From positions 1 through 37,827 of IMG/VR virus record IMGVR_UViG_3300048672_000575: DNA of 37,827 bases. One strand, given 5' to 3'. Under the pieces are notes generated by a model, which had not been told where the DNA came from, ran no database searches, and was given only the letters and a program-made list of their open reading frames with translations. Positions 1 to 6,446 of the stretch are shown piece after piece (the stretch's first letter is position 1; every line of letters begins with the position of its first letter). Source of the stretch: a virus. The translations under genes were made by a program, and so were the position numbers.

Positions 1-45
1 GTTCTTACAGCGTTGCAGTCCTTGCTCGTGCTTTTGCTCTGACAT
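1..45 (-). CDS. Small Cys-rich protein, 5' part only (long allele)
   Basis: This is the first 15 codons of the gene whose complete form lies at 37461-37712; the window edge cuts it. The start ATG is at 45 and is preceded on the minus strand by a strong AAAGGAGAG site. It reads MSEQKHEQGLQRCKN, whereas the right-end copy reads MSEQGLQRCKN, so this allele has four extra residues (KHEQ) inserted in frame. The gene begins one base after the stop of the VRR-NUC gene, consistent with translational coupling in the leftward operon. Its function is unknown (see the complete copy). Confidence 0.75.
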   Translation of the reverse strand, partial: MSEQKHEQGLQRCKN

Positions 46-160
46 TTTACATCTCTCCTTTGATGTACTTCTTAAAAATCTCGATTGCCTCATCGGCAGA
101 ATATGCAACCCGCACGCAGTGCTTAAGCAGGTGGAGGATCTCTATCATCGTTGCTTGAGC
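1..160. repeat. Left copy of terminal direct repeat (assembly overlap)
   Basis: Positions 34-160 are identical to 37701-37827 (127 bases). Positions 1-33 also match the sequence upstream of the right copy, except for one G/A substitution and a 12-base insertion (about positions 27-38; the exact placement is ambiguous because the flanks repeat). An exact 127-base end overlap is what a k=127 de Bruijn assembly leaves when a circular or terminally redundant molecule closes. I therefore read it as assembly redundancy, not as a biological terminal repeat. Confidence 0.9.
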
Positions 161-409
161 CTCCGACGGCTTCTCCCCTGGAAGCTTCATTTCGATGTAC
201 AGCCCTGAGAATCTCCCCTTCGGGATAGGCACGACAATATCGGGAATGCCAGCCTTTACGCCCTTGGCTTTCCGAATCTTCCCCGCCGCCCACGATGTAC
301 GTCTTTCGTTTTCGACGTGATGCACCGCATGAAATTCTGGATGCCGTATCGCTTGCCATGCTAGCCACTCGAAAAACTTGATTAACTCATTTTCTTCTAA
401 GTGTTTCAC
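47..409 (-). CDS. VRR-NUC domain nuclease
   Basis: A 120-residue protein that is essentially a single VRR-NUC (PD-(D/E)XK superfamily) domain. The motif GIPDIVVP places the catalytic Asp at about residue 57, and LYIEMK supplies the E-x-K pair at about 73-75, followed by the typical SEAQ helix. The family cleaves structured or double-stranded DNA, and in phages it usually sits with helicase and recombination genes, as here. The start is GTG at 409; no strong ribosome site is visible, and the gene lies two bases after the HNH gene, so coupled translation is likely. It could serve replication-intermediate processing or junction resolution; which one cannot be told from sequence. The last 38 codons are repeated at the right end of the window. 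Confidence 0.85.
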   Translation of the reverse strand: MKHLEENELIKFFEWLAWQAIRHPEFHAVHHVENERRTSWAAGKIRKAKGVKAGIPDIVVPIPKGRFSGLYIEMKLPGEKPSEAQATMIEILHLLKHCVRVAYSADEAIEIFKKYIKGEM

Positions 410-411
410 GC

Positions 412-966
412 TTATTCATCAGCAATAAAAACTCTATGCCAAGCCATATGGTGTTTGTTGCAAAGCCAAAGCACATCAAGTGGCTTAGAATAATCAGGAT
501 GATGCGCTTGTGCTCCTTCTGCATTACAAACTTTACAATGAAGTACCCTAACCATCTTCCCGTCCCGTATAGCATTTGAAACTACACGTCTTGCCTTGTG
601 TTTTTTGGGGTGGGCCAATCGCTGCTTTATTGATGCTATTTTTGACTTTTCTTTATAATACTGAGATCGCTCATTGCCAAATTTCATAAGCTCTTTGTTG
701 CGAAGACGTTGTAATTTATTTTTTTTACTGATCGCCTCTCTTGCCGCTAGTGGGTCATGAACAATTTTAATCCTCGGGGGTCGAGGAGTATAGGCGAGTC
801 TCATTTTTGTTCTTAGCTCTTCTTGATTCTTCTTATAGAATTCCCTAGCCCATATTTTATGGCAGCCTTTACATTGGTTGGTAATTCCCAATTTGTAAGT
901 TTTGTTTTTTGCGAATTCAGAAACAGGCAATAGCTTTAAGCATTTCTTACATTGATGTTCTGTCAT
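412..966 (-). CDS. HNH endonuclease (probable free-standing homing type)
   Basis: A 184-residue protein. The N-terminus has two Cys pairs (CKKC near residue 6 and CKGC near 32) likely forming a zinc ribbon, followed by a long Lys/Arg-rich middle. The C-terminus has a zinc-stabilised HNH nuclease: CKVC, then AHHPDY, then LCNKHHMAWH. Such proteins in phages are mostly mobile nucleases inserted between functional genes. The stretch is richer in A/T runs than its neighbours, supporting recent arrival. Start ATG at 966 has GAGGA upstream. It lies between the helicase and the VRR-NUC gene and leaves both intact. Fairly sure of the fold; the target site is unknown. Confidence 0.82.
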   Translation of the reverse strand: MTEHQCKKCLKLLPVSEFAKNKTYKLGITNQCKGCHKIWAREFYKKNQEELRTKMRLAYTPRPPRIKIVHDPLAAREAISKKNKLQRLRNKELMKFGNERSQYYKEKSKIASIKQRLAHPKKHKARRVVSNAIRDGKMVRVLHCKVCNAEGAQAHHPDYSKPLDVLWLCNKHHMAWHRVFIADE

Positions 967-975
967 TTTGAATCC

Positions 976-2589
976 TCAGAACGGGTTCTGCGCTTCCCAA
1001 TGCTCTTGTTGCTTTTCGGCGGTAGTGAATTTAACACTTAGGATCTCAAAGTACTTACCTCGCTTTATAACACTAATCTGTTCAACCGGTAATATCTCAT
1101 TTTGCCTAAGAAAAGCATCGGCTACCGTCTTCGGGCTGTAGGGCGTGCCACCACGCGCCAGCCATTTACGCTGGGCTGCTGCAGTTGCAAAGCCGCCATG
1201 GTCAAAGCATAGGTAATCGGCAAACGGTACAAAGACACCCTTGCATTGATACTCAATCTTGAAGCTATCGGGCTTCCCCATCTTCTTGTGTCGCTTGATA
1301 GTTGTGTTTACAACTTCATACGTTTCAACCTGCGAAAGTATGGGCGCGCTTGTGGGCTTTAGCTCAAGCTCTTTTGTGTTGTCGGGAAAGCAGTATTCGC
1401 AGCTAGGGCAAAAGGAGGTTTTCGTAGGTACGGCGCATCCGCAAATCGGGCAAAACTTGTGCGGTGCTATTCCTATTTCGGCTTTGTCGCTCTTCTTGGT
1501 TTTGATTTGGATCATGTCTATAGGGCCGTGGCGTTTAATGTTGCCGCCGTAGTCTAGGACTAAGCAGGAAGATTTTTCAGGGGCCGTGCGCGTTCCTCTC
1601 CCTACGGTTTGAATGTAGAGCGACGCGCTTTTCGTGGACCGCAAAAGAGCCACCACATCAATGCCACGAAAATTGAATCCAGTCGTGAGCACAGAGACAT
1701 TGCACAGCGCGCGAATCTTCCCATCTTTGAATCCTTGTATTTTGACATCGCGTTCCCAGTTGCACATTTCGCCCGTCACATAGTCAGCCGCTATGCCAAG
1801 CTCTTTAAACTTTTCGGCAACATCTTTTGCGTGCTTTACGCCCGTGCAGAACACTAGCCAGTGCTTGCGATCGCCCGCATGCTTTATGATGTCGCGGCAG
1901 TGCTCATCGATTAGTGCTTCTCTATCAAACGCTAGCTCTAGCTCTTTTTGGTTAAAGTCATAACCCGATGTCGAAACCATGCTGATATCCACCTCAGCTT
2001 TAGCGATTGAGGTAAGAGGGCAAAGATAGCCCTCGTCGATAAGTTTGCGAATGGATATATCATAGGCGATGTCTGTAAAAGTCGAACCTTCTGCGATTAG
2101 TGAACCTTGATCCATGCGCATCGGGGTTGCGCTTAGACCTACGATCTTAAGCCTGTAGTTTTTAGTTCGTAGACCTTCAATCAGCTTTTGATACATTGAG
2201 TTTTGGTCACGGCTCAGCAAATGACACTCATCTACGATAAGCATGTCGTACTCGAGCTCCTTCGCCTTCTTGTAAACGCTTTGCACGTTCGCAAACGTTA
2301 TGCGCCGTATGCGCTTCTCGCCTAGCCCTGCGGAGTAAATGCCAATTGGCTCTGCTGGCATCAGCGCTTGAAGCTCTTTGGAATTCTGCGCAACTATCTC
2401 CTTTGTGTGAGTAGCGACGAGAAAACGAAACTTTGGGTGCTTAGCTGATATGCGTTGAATGATGGTTGCAATAATAAAGCTTTTGCCGCTACCAGTTGGT
2501 GCAACGATTATCGGCGCGCTTTGCGGCGACGCCTTCCAGCAGTCCCAAAGAGCAGAAATTGCCTCTTCTTGGTAGGGGTAAAGCTTCAT
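976..2589 (-). CDS. DEAD/DEAH-box superfamily 2 DNA helicase
   Basis: A 537-residue SF2 helicase. Visible motifs in order: a Q-motif-like LYPYQEEAI at the N-terminus, Walker A APTGSGKS at about 30-37, DEAD-type box VDECH near 120, SATPMR near 150, and motif VI QTVGRGTR near 330. A four-Cys zinc ribbon (CPICGC...CPSC) follows near 385-405, then a C-terminal domain of about 130 residues that I do not recognise. Phage members unwind branched DNA during recombination-dependent replication, and the neighbours (VRR-NUC nuclease, Sak4-like ATPase, DUF669 protein) fit that role. The stop is 10 bases before the HNH gene start. The ATG at 2589 gives the Q motif at the right distance; its ribosome site is weak. 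Confidence 0.9.
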   Translation of the reverse strand: MKLYPYQEEAISALWDCWKASPQSAPIIVAPTGSGKSFIIATIIQRISAKHPKFRFLVATHTKEIVAQNSKELQALMPAEPIGIYSAGLGEKRIRRITFANVQSVYKKAKELEYDMLIVDECHLLSRDQNSMYQKLIEGLRTKNYRLKIVGLSATPMRMDQGSLIAEGSTFTDIAYDISIRKLIDEGYLCPLTSIAKAEVDISMVSTSGYDFNQKELELAFDREALIDEHCRDIIKHAGDRKHWLVFCTGVKHAKDVAEKFKELGIAADYVTGEMCNWERDVKIQGFKDGKIRALCNVSVLTTGFNFRGIDVVALLRSTKSASLYIQTVGRGTRTAPEKSSCLVLDYGGNIKRHGPIDMIQIKTKKSDKAEIGIAPHKFCPICGCAVPTKTSFCPSCEYCFPDNTKELELKPTSAPILSQVETYEVVNTTIKRHKKMGKPDSFKIEYQCKGVFVPFADYLCFDHGGFATAAAQRKWLARGGTPYSPKTVADAFLRQNEILPVEQISVIKRGKYFEILSVKFTTAEKQQEHWEAQNPF

Positions 2590-2678
2590 GGTAGAACACT
2601 CATAGACAACAGCTAAGCACGTTCCCGTTTTTGAAAGAGGTGATCAAATCTCATCGTTCTTTTTCCTTAAGGTTGCTT

Positions 2679-2894
2679 CTAGCTGTTGTCTTCAACGTCC
2701 CATTTGATTGGCTCACTAAACGTATGGTTCTGGGTGTAGTCTCTTTTCTCTACATATTCCCCCCTGCTCTTCTGTAGCATTGCGTTGGTAGCAGCGAATT
2801 TTTTATGCAAGGCGCGTTGAAACGCACGTTTCTCCCACCACGTCCCGACGCATATTCCAGCCAAGAACACGAGCGCGCCAATTATCACTCCCAT
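2679..2894 (-). CDS. Small single-pass membrane protein
   Basis: A 71-residue protein with a hydrophobic N-terminal segment (VIIGALVFLAGICVGTWW, about residues 3-20) followed by a charged, Lys/Arg-rich tail, so probably N-terminally anchored with the tail in the cytoplasm. The ATG at 2894 is preferred over the GTG one codon upstream because the AAGGAG site then has normal spacing. The ATG overlaps the stop of the DUF551 gene by one base (TGATG). No family recognised; an inner-membrane early phage protein is the most that can be said. Confidence 0.6.
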   Translation of the reverse strand: MGVIIGALVFLAGICVGTWWEKRAFQRALHKKFAATNAMLQKSRGEYVEKRDYTQNHTFSEPIKWDVEDNS

Positions 2895-3124
2895 CACTTC
2901 TCCTTAGGCGGTTCAGGAAATTCCAGAGGCATCCAATATCTCGGCGTCCACGATTCGCTCCGATCTGTGATATCTTCCCAAAAGGCCGCGTAACGCCCTG
3001 CTGCCATCTGATATCGTGCTATCCCGACATCTCCCACGGTGTTCGGCCATGCCCATACATACACGTCAACTTCGTTCTTGTTAATCTCCGGCAGTCTCTC
3101 CTTCACGCTGATCCACTCGCTCAC
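2894..3124 (-). CDS. DUF551 family protein
   Basis: A 76-residue protein with the hallmarks of DUF551: the N-terminal WISVKERLPE motif and a C-terminal WMPLEFPEPP motif, joined by a beta-rich middle with many aromatic residues. DUF551 proteins are common small phage early proteins with no established function. It starts with GTG at 3124, which overlaps the stop of the next upstream gene (GTGA) and has a strong AAGGAGGG site. Length is normal for the family. Confidence 0.8.
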   Translation of the reverse strand: MSEWISVKERLPEINKNEVDVYVWAWPNTVGDVGIARYQMAAGRYAAFWEDITDRSESWTPRYWMPLEFPEPPKEK

Positions 3125-3348
3125 TTCCCGCCCTCCTTGGGTTGGTAATCATAATCCTTACGCAATTTGTTACATGCCCGGCAAAAAACGCGGTGCCCAT
3201 GCCTTGCGTCCAGCTCTAGCCCGTGGTGAATCATAGCCATCTTTCGGTTGATATCCGGGCACGCGTAGACGAGCGCATCTAGCTCGTGACTCATAAACTG
3301 GATCTCCCAGTCGTGCAGACCAAAGAAACAGAGAATTTTACGTATCAT
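3121..3348 (-). CDS. Small Cys/His-containing phage protein
   Basis: A 75-residue protein beginning MIRKILCFFGLHDWE and carrying a CRAC pair near residue 57, plus another Cys and several His residues that could complete a zinc site. The ATG at 3348 is chosen over one 21 bases upstream because AAGGAG sits six bases before it. The LCFFGLHDWE start followed by CxxC recurs in small phage proteins of unknown function. Its stop overlaps the start of the DUF551 gene, so the two are translationally coupled. Confidence 0.65.
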   Translation of the reverse strand: MIRKILCFFGLHDWEIQFMSHELDALVYACPDINRKMAMIHHGLELDARHGHRVFCRACNKLRKDYDYQPKEGGK

Positions 3349-3404
3349 CTCACTCTCCTTTTTCCGCATCAGTTTTTGGATTCTAGTGTTCTAGGATAAA
3401 AGTC

Positions 3405-3452
3405 TCAGGATCTATGCCACAATTTAACGCCGTGGCTGCCTCTCTTTCCCAT
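3405..3452 (-). CDS. Possible 15-aa micro-peptide
   Basis: The reading frame MGKRGSHGVKLWHRS starts at ATG 3452 with a good AGGAG six bases upstream, between the 54-aa gene (ends 3466) and the gene starting at 3348. It may be a true basic micro-peptide or just a ribosome landing site in the leader of the downstream gene. Nothing but the ribosome site supports it. Confidence 0.25.
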   Translation of the reverse strand: MGKRGSHGVKLWHRS

Positions 3453-3465
3453 ATAGTCTCCTAAG

Positions 3466-3630
3466 TTACTGAACTTCCCCATCTCCCGCTTCCTCACACT
3501 CCTCAATCGCCGCGTGCAATTCCCGAAGCGCTTTTTGTAGGTAGCATTCGGTTATTCTCTCGTACATAAACCACAAGCCAGGATCTTCGGCCTGCTTGGC
3601 TACTAGGGCCTTTAGGTCGGCTAAGGTCAT
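3466..3630 (-). CDS. Small hypothetical protein, 54 aa
   Basis: The frame reads MTLADLKALVAKQ and ends EEAGDGEVQ. It is largely helical and acidic at the C-terminus, with two Cys (near residues 29 and 45). Start ATG at 3630 overlaps the stop of the upstream 55-aa zinc-ribbon gene by four bases (ATGA), and GGGGAG lies before it. It is the third gene of a chain of tightly overlapping micro-genes. No family recognised beyond a resemblance to short phage early proteins starting MTLxDLKAL. Confidence 0.62.
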   Translation of the reverse strand: MTLADLKALVAKQAEDPGLWFMYERITECYLQKALRELHAAIEECEEAGDGEVQ

Positions 3631-3794
3631 GGCTTCTCCCCTCTCTTATCTCGCATTTTCTCAATAGCATAATCCGCAATCGCGCAGGCGCAGTTTAAAC
3701 AGATGTATTCGGTGCCAACCTCGCAGGGATCTACTAGAGGGCCTTCGCAGCGGGGGCATGGCTCTGGTGGATCGGGGGTTTTGTCTTTGGTCAT
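3627..3794 (-). CDS. Small zinc-ribbon-like protein, 55 aa
   Basis: The frame starts MTKDKTPDPPEPCPRCEGP and continues to EYICLNCACAIADYAIEK. The pairs CPRC (residues 13-16) and CLNC (32-35) would coordinate one zinc, with an extra Cys at 37. Start ATG at 3794 overlaps the stop of the 55-aa basic gene by four bases, and its own stop overlaps the next start by four. A GGGGGCG stretch stands in for the ribosome site, so translation may depend on coupling. Function unknown; small zinc ribbons in phage early regions often bind nucleic acid or host proteins. Confidence 0.65.
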   Translation of the reverse strand: MTKDKTPDPPEPCPRCEGPLVDPCEVGTEYICLNCACAIADYAIEKMRDKRGEKP

Positions 3795-3958
3795 CGACGC
3801 CCCCGCTTGGCAAGCTTCACGATCTGTTTGCCCTCGATAGCGTCCAGCCGGAGATGTGCGCCATATACGAGCGCCTCGACTATAGCTAGGTGCTTCTTAA
3901 GCGCTCGCAGGTTCCTAAGCGTCAAATCCTGCGGGGCTCTTTTCTTTTTCGTTGCCAT
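3791..3958 (-). CDS. Small basic protein, 55 aa
   Basis: The frame starts MATKKKRAPQDLTLRNLRA and ends with the basic run KLAKRGRR. It is strongly cationic and helical. Start ATG at 3958 has AAGGGA upstream; the stop overlaps the next gene by four bases. It is the first of three overlapping micro-genes and sits just downstream of a nested hairpin at 3977-4027. Nucleic-acid binding is plausible from charge but unproven. Confidence 0.6.
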   Translation of the reverse strand: MATKKKRAPQDLTLRNLRALKKHLAIVEALVYGAHLRLDAIEGKQIVKLAKRGRR

Positions 3959-3976
3959 GCTTTCCCTTACAAAAGT

Positions 3977-4027
3977 GGGCGCGCCATCTTAACTACTGGG
4001 ACACCGATGGGGTGTGACAGCGCGCCC
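3977..4027 (-). promoter_or_regulatory. Nested hairpin in leader of micro-gene chain
   Basis: A perfect 8-bp outer stem, GGGCGCGC (3977-3984) with GCGCGCCC (4020-4027), encloses an inner 5-bp stem, ACACC (4001-4005) with GGTGT (4011-4015). On the minus strand it lies between the 33-aa gene and the start of the 55-aa basic gene and is followed by ACTTTTG. It could be a weak terminator/attenuator or a structured leader. The short T-run argues against strong termination. Confidence 0.4.
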
Positions 4028-4035
4028 GTATGTAC

Positions 4036-4137
4036 CTACTGACCAAGCCCGTACATCAACCACTCGATCATCTTCGGTATCAGATCCAACGCGCCGTGAA
4101 ATGCTAGGCCCGCTAGAAGGAATAGTTTCATGCTCAT
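4036..4137 (-). CDS. 33-aa hydrophobic/amphipathic peptide
   Basis: The frame reads MSMKLFLLAGLAFHGALD and continues to WLMYGLGQ: a hydrophobic helix followed by a second amphipathic one. The ATG at 4137 overlaps the stop of the lipoprotein gene (ATGA); a second ATG two codons later is also possible. Pairing with a lipoprotein gene suggests a membrane location. No known family; too short for confident assignment. Confidence 0.5.
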   Translation of the reverse strand: MSMKLFLLAGLAFHGALDLIPKMIEWLMYGLGQ

Positions 4138-4460
4138 TTTGCACCCCCAAACATGCGGGTGAGGAATCCGGGCGCTAGATCACGCTTTGTTTGTTCCTGC
4201 ATTGCCATCTCGCGGAGCTGGTAGTGTGAGCTCTTGATACCGACAGGCGTACGCGCTTCGTTCGCGATGCCTACCATTGTGTCACCAAAGGCCCGCATTC
4301 CCTTTTCGTCGGCGCTTAGTAAAATGCTGCCCTCTTGCCAAGGGGCGGGAGAGTGTACGACACCCCCGCACCCTTGCAAGATTACTGCAGCAGCACACAA
4401 GCTAAGCCCTAGACACATGACAACTACAGTTCCGATCACTTCTTTCGTTTCGTCCTTCAT
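4134..4460 (-). CDS. Small putative lipoprotein
   Basis: A 108-residue protein with a hydrophobic segment at about 10-28 that ends in LQGC (Cys at 31), a plausible lipobox, followed by a soluble, mostly helical domain. The ATG at 4460 is chosen because GGAGG sits five bases before it; an in-frame extension of 20 codons upstream lacks such a site and would include the ribosome site. If processed by signal peptidase II it would be anchored in the inner or outer membrane. Candidates are an outer-membrane spanin-like or superinfection-exclusion lipoprotein, but it lies in the leftward block, away from the lysis cassette. A promoter (4492-4520) precedes it. An uncleaved membrane anchor is the alternative. 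Confidence 0.6.
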   Translation of the reverse strand: MKDETKEVIGTVVVMCLGLSLCAAAVILQGCGGVVHSPAPWQEGSILLSADEKGMRAFGDTMVGIANEARTPVGIKSSHYQLREMAMQEQTKRDLAPGFLTRMFGGAK

Positions 4461-4478
4461 TTTAACCTCCATAAATAA

Positions 4479-4520
4479 ACAACCTACAAATAACCTACAA
4501 CATGAGTATCGTACTGTCAA
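4479..4520 (-). promoter_or_regulatory. Leftward promoter with overlapping 11-bp direct repeats
   Basis: On the minus strand TTGACA (4520-4515) is followed after 17 bases by TAGGTT (4497-4492), a good -35 and a passable -10. Two tandem 11-mers, TTGTAGGTTAT and TTGTAGGTTGT (4500-4479), overlap the -10, as an operator would. They share TTTGTAG with the repeats at 8458-8486 beside the HTH gene. It drives the lipoprotein and micro-gene chain. Confidence 0.55.
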
Positions 4521-4566
4521 TAAAAAAACTTAACACTAATTATTGATGCCCTACGCAAGTTAATGG

Positions 4567-5625
4567 CTACGCAACAAGCACCCCGCGCCACATAAGCCCC
4601 AGAAAGCTTAGCCTATAGCTTTGGTTAAACTGCTTACTGCCAGCTAGCCATGCATTCTCAACACCGCCCCTAAAGATCTTGTCGTGCCTAGTAGCCCACA
4701 GCACATCTTTGGTCTGATTCCAAAGCCATGCGTACATCGGCGCTATTAGCAGGCTTAGGTCATAGGTCAGTGAATTAGCGTCAGGATCGGCTTGGTCGGT
4801 GTTGTAGCGGAAAGCACCTCTAGTTTCGTCCCACATTTCGACCCACATTCTTGCGGCAGCTCCTGCGACGATATCAACAAGATCGGGCGCTGTTCCGGGC
4901 CAGAAATTCTTAGCTTCAATCGCAGCGTGCGCGCAAATGCCCACCATGAAAGGCTTGTAGTTAGTCCCGCCAACCGTAGGGCTAAGTTTGTTAAGATGTG
5001 ACAAGTTCGCCAAACGCAGACGGTCAGTATAAGCGCGATGCGCAGCCCCAGCTTTTTCGTCATCGATATGAGACAAGAGCGCATAGCTTACCTCTCTTAT
5101 GTAGTCTAAGTTTTCAACTGGTTCCGGTGTTGAGTCACGCGCAAACGCAGCCCCTGTCGCAAGCACATGAATCGGCGTCTTGTCGTTAAGCAACAAAAAC
5201 CCGCGCGTAAAATTCCTATACCCCTGCGCATTGCCACCATTCGGCAGCACGTACGCATCACGGTAAAAGGCAGATGCTTCGCGTGCCGTTTGTAAGAGCT
5301 GCGGGTTATTTAGATAGTTGCCTATCTGTTGATACACCCATCCAGCGTCGTAGTACTGCGCGTCTAGCTTCTGATCGTAACCTAAGTTACTGCGCCAGAT
5401 GCCGGAATGCTGCATCCCGTACTGCAGCATGTTTTGTTCCCAGCGCACCTTAAGCGCTGGATCGAACGGCGCCGTGGTTGGCGGTGGTGGTGGCGGTCCC
5501 GCGTCCATAATCCACTCCAGCCGAGTCTTTAGTAGGTTTCGCTTTACGCGCACACGGTCAGCCTGCTTTTGTACCTTGACCGTTTCGCCGTTCTTGATTC
5601 CCTTATCGATGTGTATGATTCCCAT
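4567..5625 (-). CDS. (alpha/alpha)-barrel-like protein, paralogue of the 36413-37441 product
   Basis: A 352-residue protein. The N-terminal 60 residues are basic and end in a six-proline linker; the rest is a helical repeat rich in Trp, Tyr and Phe, resembling six-hairpin glycosidase-like toroids. It aligns with the protein at 36413-37441 at several points: YKPFMVG with FRPFMGA, SLLIAPMYAWLW with NLLIVPYLGWLW, and near the end FNQSYRLSFLGLMWRG with CQNFRWSRQYLTWRG. Related uncharacterised phage proteins share this FNQ(N/S)YR...WR ending. A carbohydrate-active or virion-associated role is a guess from fold and aromatic content. It begins two bases after the GroES stop, with GAGGGGC as ribosome site, in the leftward (probably early) operon, unlike its paralogue. 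Confidence 0.6.
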   Translation of the reverse strand: MGIIHIDKGIKNGETVKVQKQADRVRVKRNLLKTRLEWIMDAGPPPPPPTTAPFDPALKVRWEQNMLQYGMQHSGIWRSNLGYDQKLDAQYYDAGWVYQQIGNYLNNPQLLQTAREASAFYRDAYVLPNGGNAQGYRNFTRGFLLLNDKTPIHVLATGAAFARDSTPEPVENLDYIREVSYALLSHIDDEKAGAAHRAYTDRLRLANLSHLNKLSPTVGGTNYKPFMVGICAHAAIEAKNFWPGTAPDLVDIVAGAAARMWVEMWDETRGAFRYNTDQADPDANSLTYDLSLLIAPMYAWLWNQTKDVLWATRHDKIFRGGVENAWLAGSKQFNQSYRLSFLGLMWRGVLVA

Positions 5626-5626
5626 G

Positions 5627-5932
5627 CTAGCCCCTCACAATGCCTAAAATGTCGTCCTCTCGCATGATGATGTATTTCTCGCCATCAAGCTCGATTTCTG
5701 CTCCTGCGTATTTCCCGAACAGCACCAAGTCGCCAATCTTTACAATCAACGGCTTGATGCTCGCATCCTCCATCATGCGACCAATCCCTATTGCGTAGAC
5801 TTCCCCACGCTGGGGCTTCTCCTTGTTCGCCTCTGGGATATACAAACCGCCCTTGCTCTTCTCTTCAGCATCTAGGCGCTTAATCACGACGCGATCGTAC
5901 AACGGTTCTACGTTCAGTTTTGCTTTTGTCAT
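5627..5932 (-). CDS. groES: GroES-family co-chaperonin (Cpn10)
   Basis: A 101-residue full-length Cpn10. Signatures in order: PLYDRVVIKR at the start, the mobile loop EEKSKGGLYIPE at about 23-34, EKPQRGEVYAIGIG, then KIGDLVLFGKYAGAEIELDG, and the end IIMREDDILGIVRG. It would form the heptameric lid on the host GroEL ring; no groEL gene is present in this genome. Phage co-chaperonins such as T4 gp31 adapt GroEL to fold the capsid protein, but gp31 is highly diverged, whereas this one is close to bacterial GroES. The ATG at 5932 lies three bases after the DUF669 stop, so it is expressed with replication genes. Identification is secure; the capsid-folding role is inference. Confidence 0.95.
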   Translation of the reverse strand: MTKAKLNVEPLYDRVVIKRLDAEEKSKGGLYIPEANKEKPQRGEVYAIGIGRMMEDASIKPLIVKIGDLVLFGKYAGAEIELDGEKYIIMREDDILGIVRG

Positions 5933-5935
5933 GTC

Positions 5936-6445
5936 TTAGCCCTTCATAAAGTCAGGAAGCTCGTCTTCCTCTAATGTTTTTGGCGTTGGCTGCCCATTGC
6001 CAGCAGGCGTCGCTTTCTTCCCCATCGAGTACCAACCCTTGATCTCATTCTTCGGTCCGTAAGGCTCACCAGTAGCTAGGTTGGTGCCGCTTCCAGGTTC
6101 AACCGTAACCTTGATGATGTGCATCTTCTCCATAAGCTCCTGCGAGCTTGCTGGAATCCCTGGCGGTAATCCGCACGCTTGAGCGAGCGCGCTTAGTTGT
6201 CCACGCCCAATTTGCTGCGCTTTCTCACTTGCGTTCTGAATGTTGAAGTTCACGGTAATCTGCCTTCCCGCGTACTCTTCATCCCAGATTTGCTCCACGA
6301 CTTTAAGGTACTTACCACCCTTGGCCGTGTCCTTAATCTCTGCCGAGATTACCGTTGCAACGTAGCGCCCAGCTGGAAGCGGTTCAAATGTCCCGCCTGG
6401 CTTTACGTTTAGATCCTCAATTACCTGTGCTAAGTCACCGTTCAT
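5936..6445 (-). CDS. DUF669 ssDNA-binding-like protein
   Basis: A 169-residue protein matching phage DUF669 proteins: an N-terminal PLPAGRYVATVISAE strand region, ITVNFNIQNASEKAQQIGRGQLSALAQACG in two parts across residues 65-95, and a flexible Pro/Gly/Thr linker. It ends in the acidic tip LEEDELPDFMKG, which resembles the acidic C-terminal tip of SSB proteins that recruits partners. DUF669 genes typically lie beside Sak4-like ATPases, as here, and are thought to coat ssDNA during annealing. Start ATG at 6445 is preceded by AGGAG that lies inside the 23-bp repeat at 6448-6470. Confidence 0.8.
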   Translation of the reverse strand: MNGDLAQVIEDLNVKPGGTFEPLPAGRYVATVISAEIKDTAKGGKYLKVVEQIWDEEYAGRQITVNFNIQNASEKAQQIGRGQLSALAQACGLPPGIPASSQELMEKMHIIKVTVEPGSGTNLATGEPYGPKNEIKGWYSMGKKATPAGNGQPTPKTLEEDELPDFMKG

Positions 6446-6446
6446 A

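Noticed and set aside
47-160. Biological direct terminal repeat of 127 bp
   Set aside because: The length equals a standard assembler k-mer and lies inside coding sequence; assembly overlap explains it more simply.
2613-2654. 13-codon frame with AAGGAA before its ATG (minus strand)
   Set aside because: Too short to separate from a chance frame; the gap 2590-2678 otherwise holds nothing I can name.
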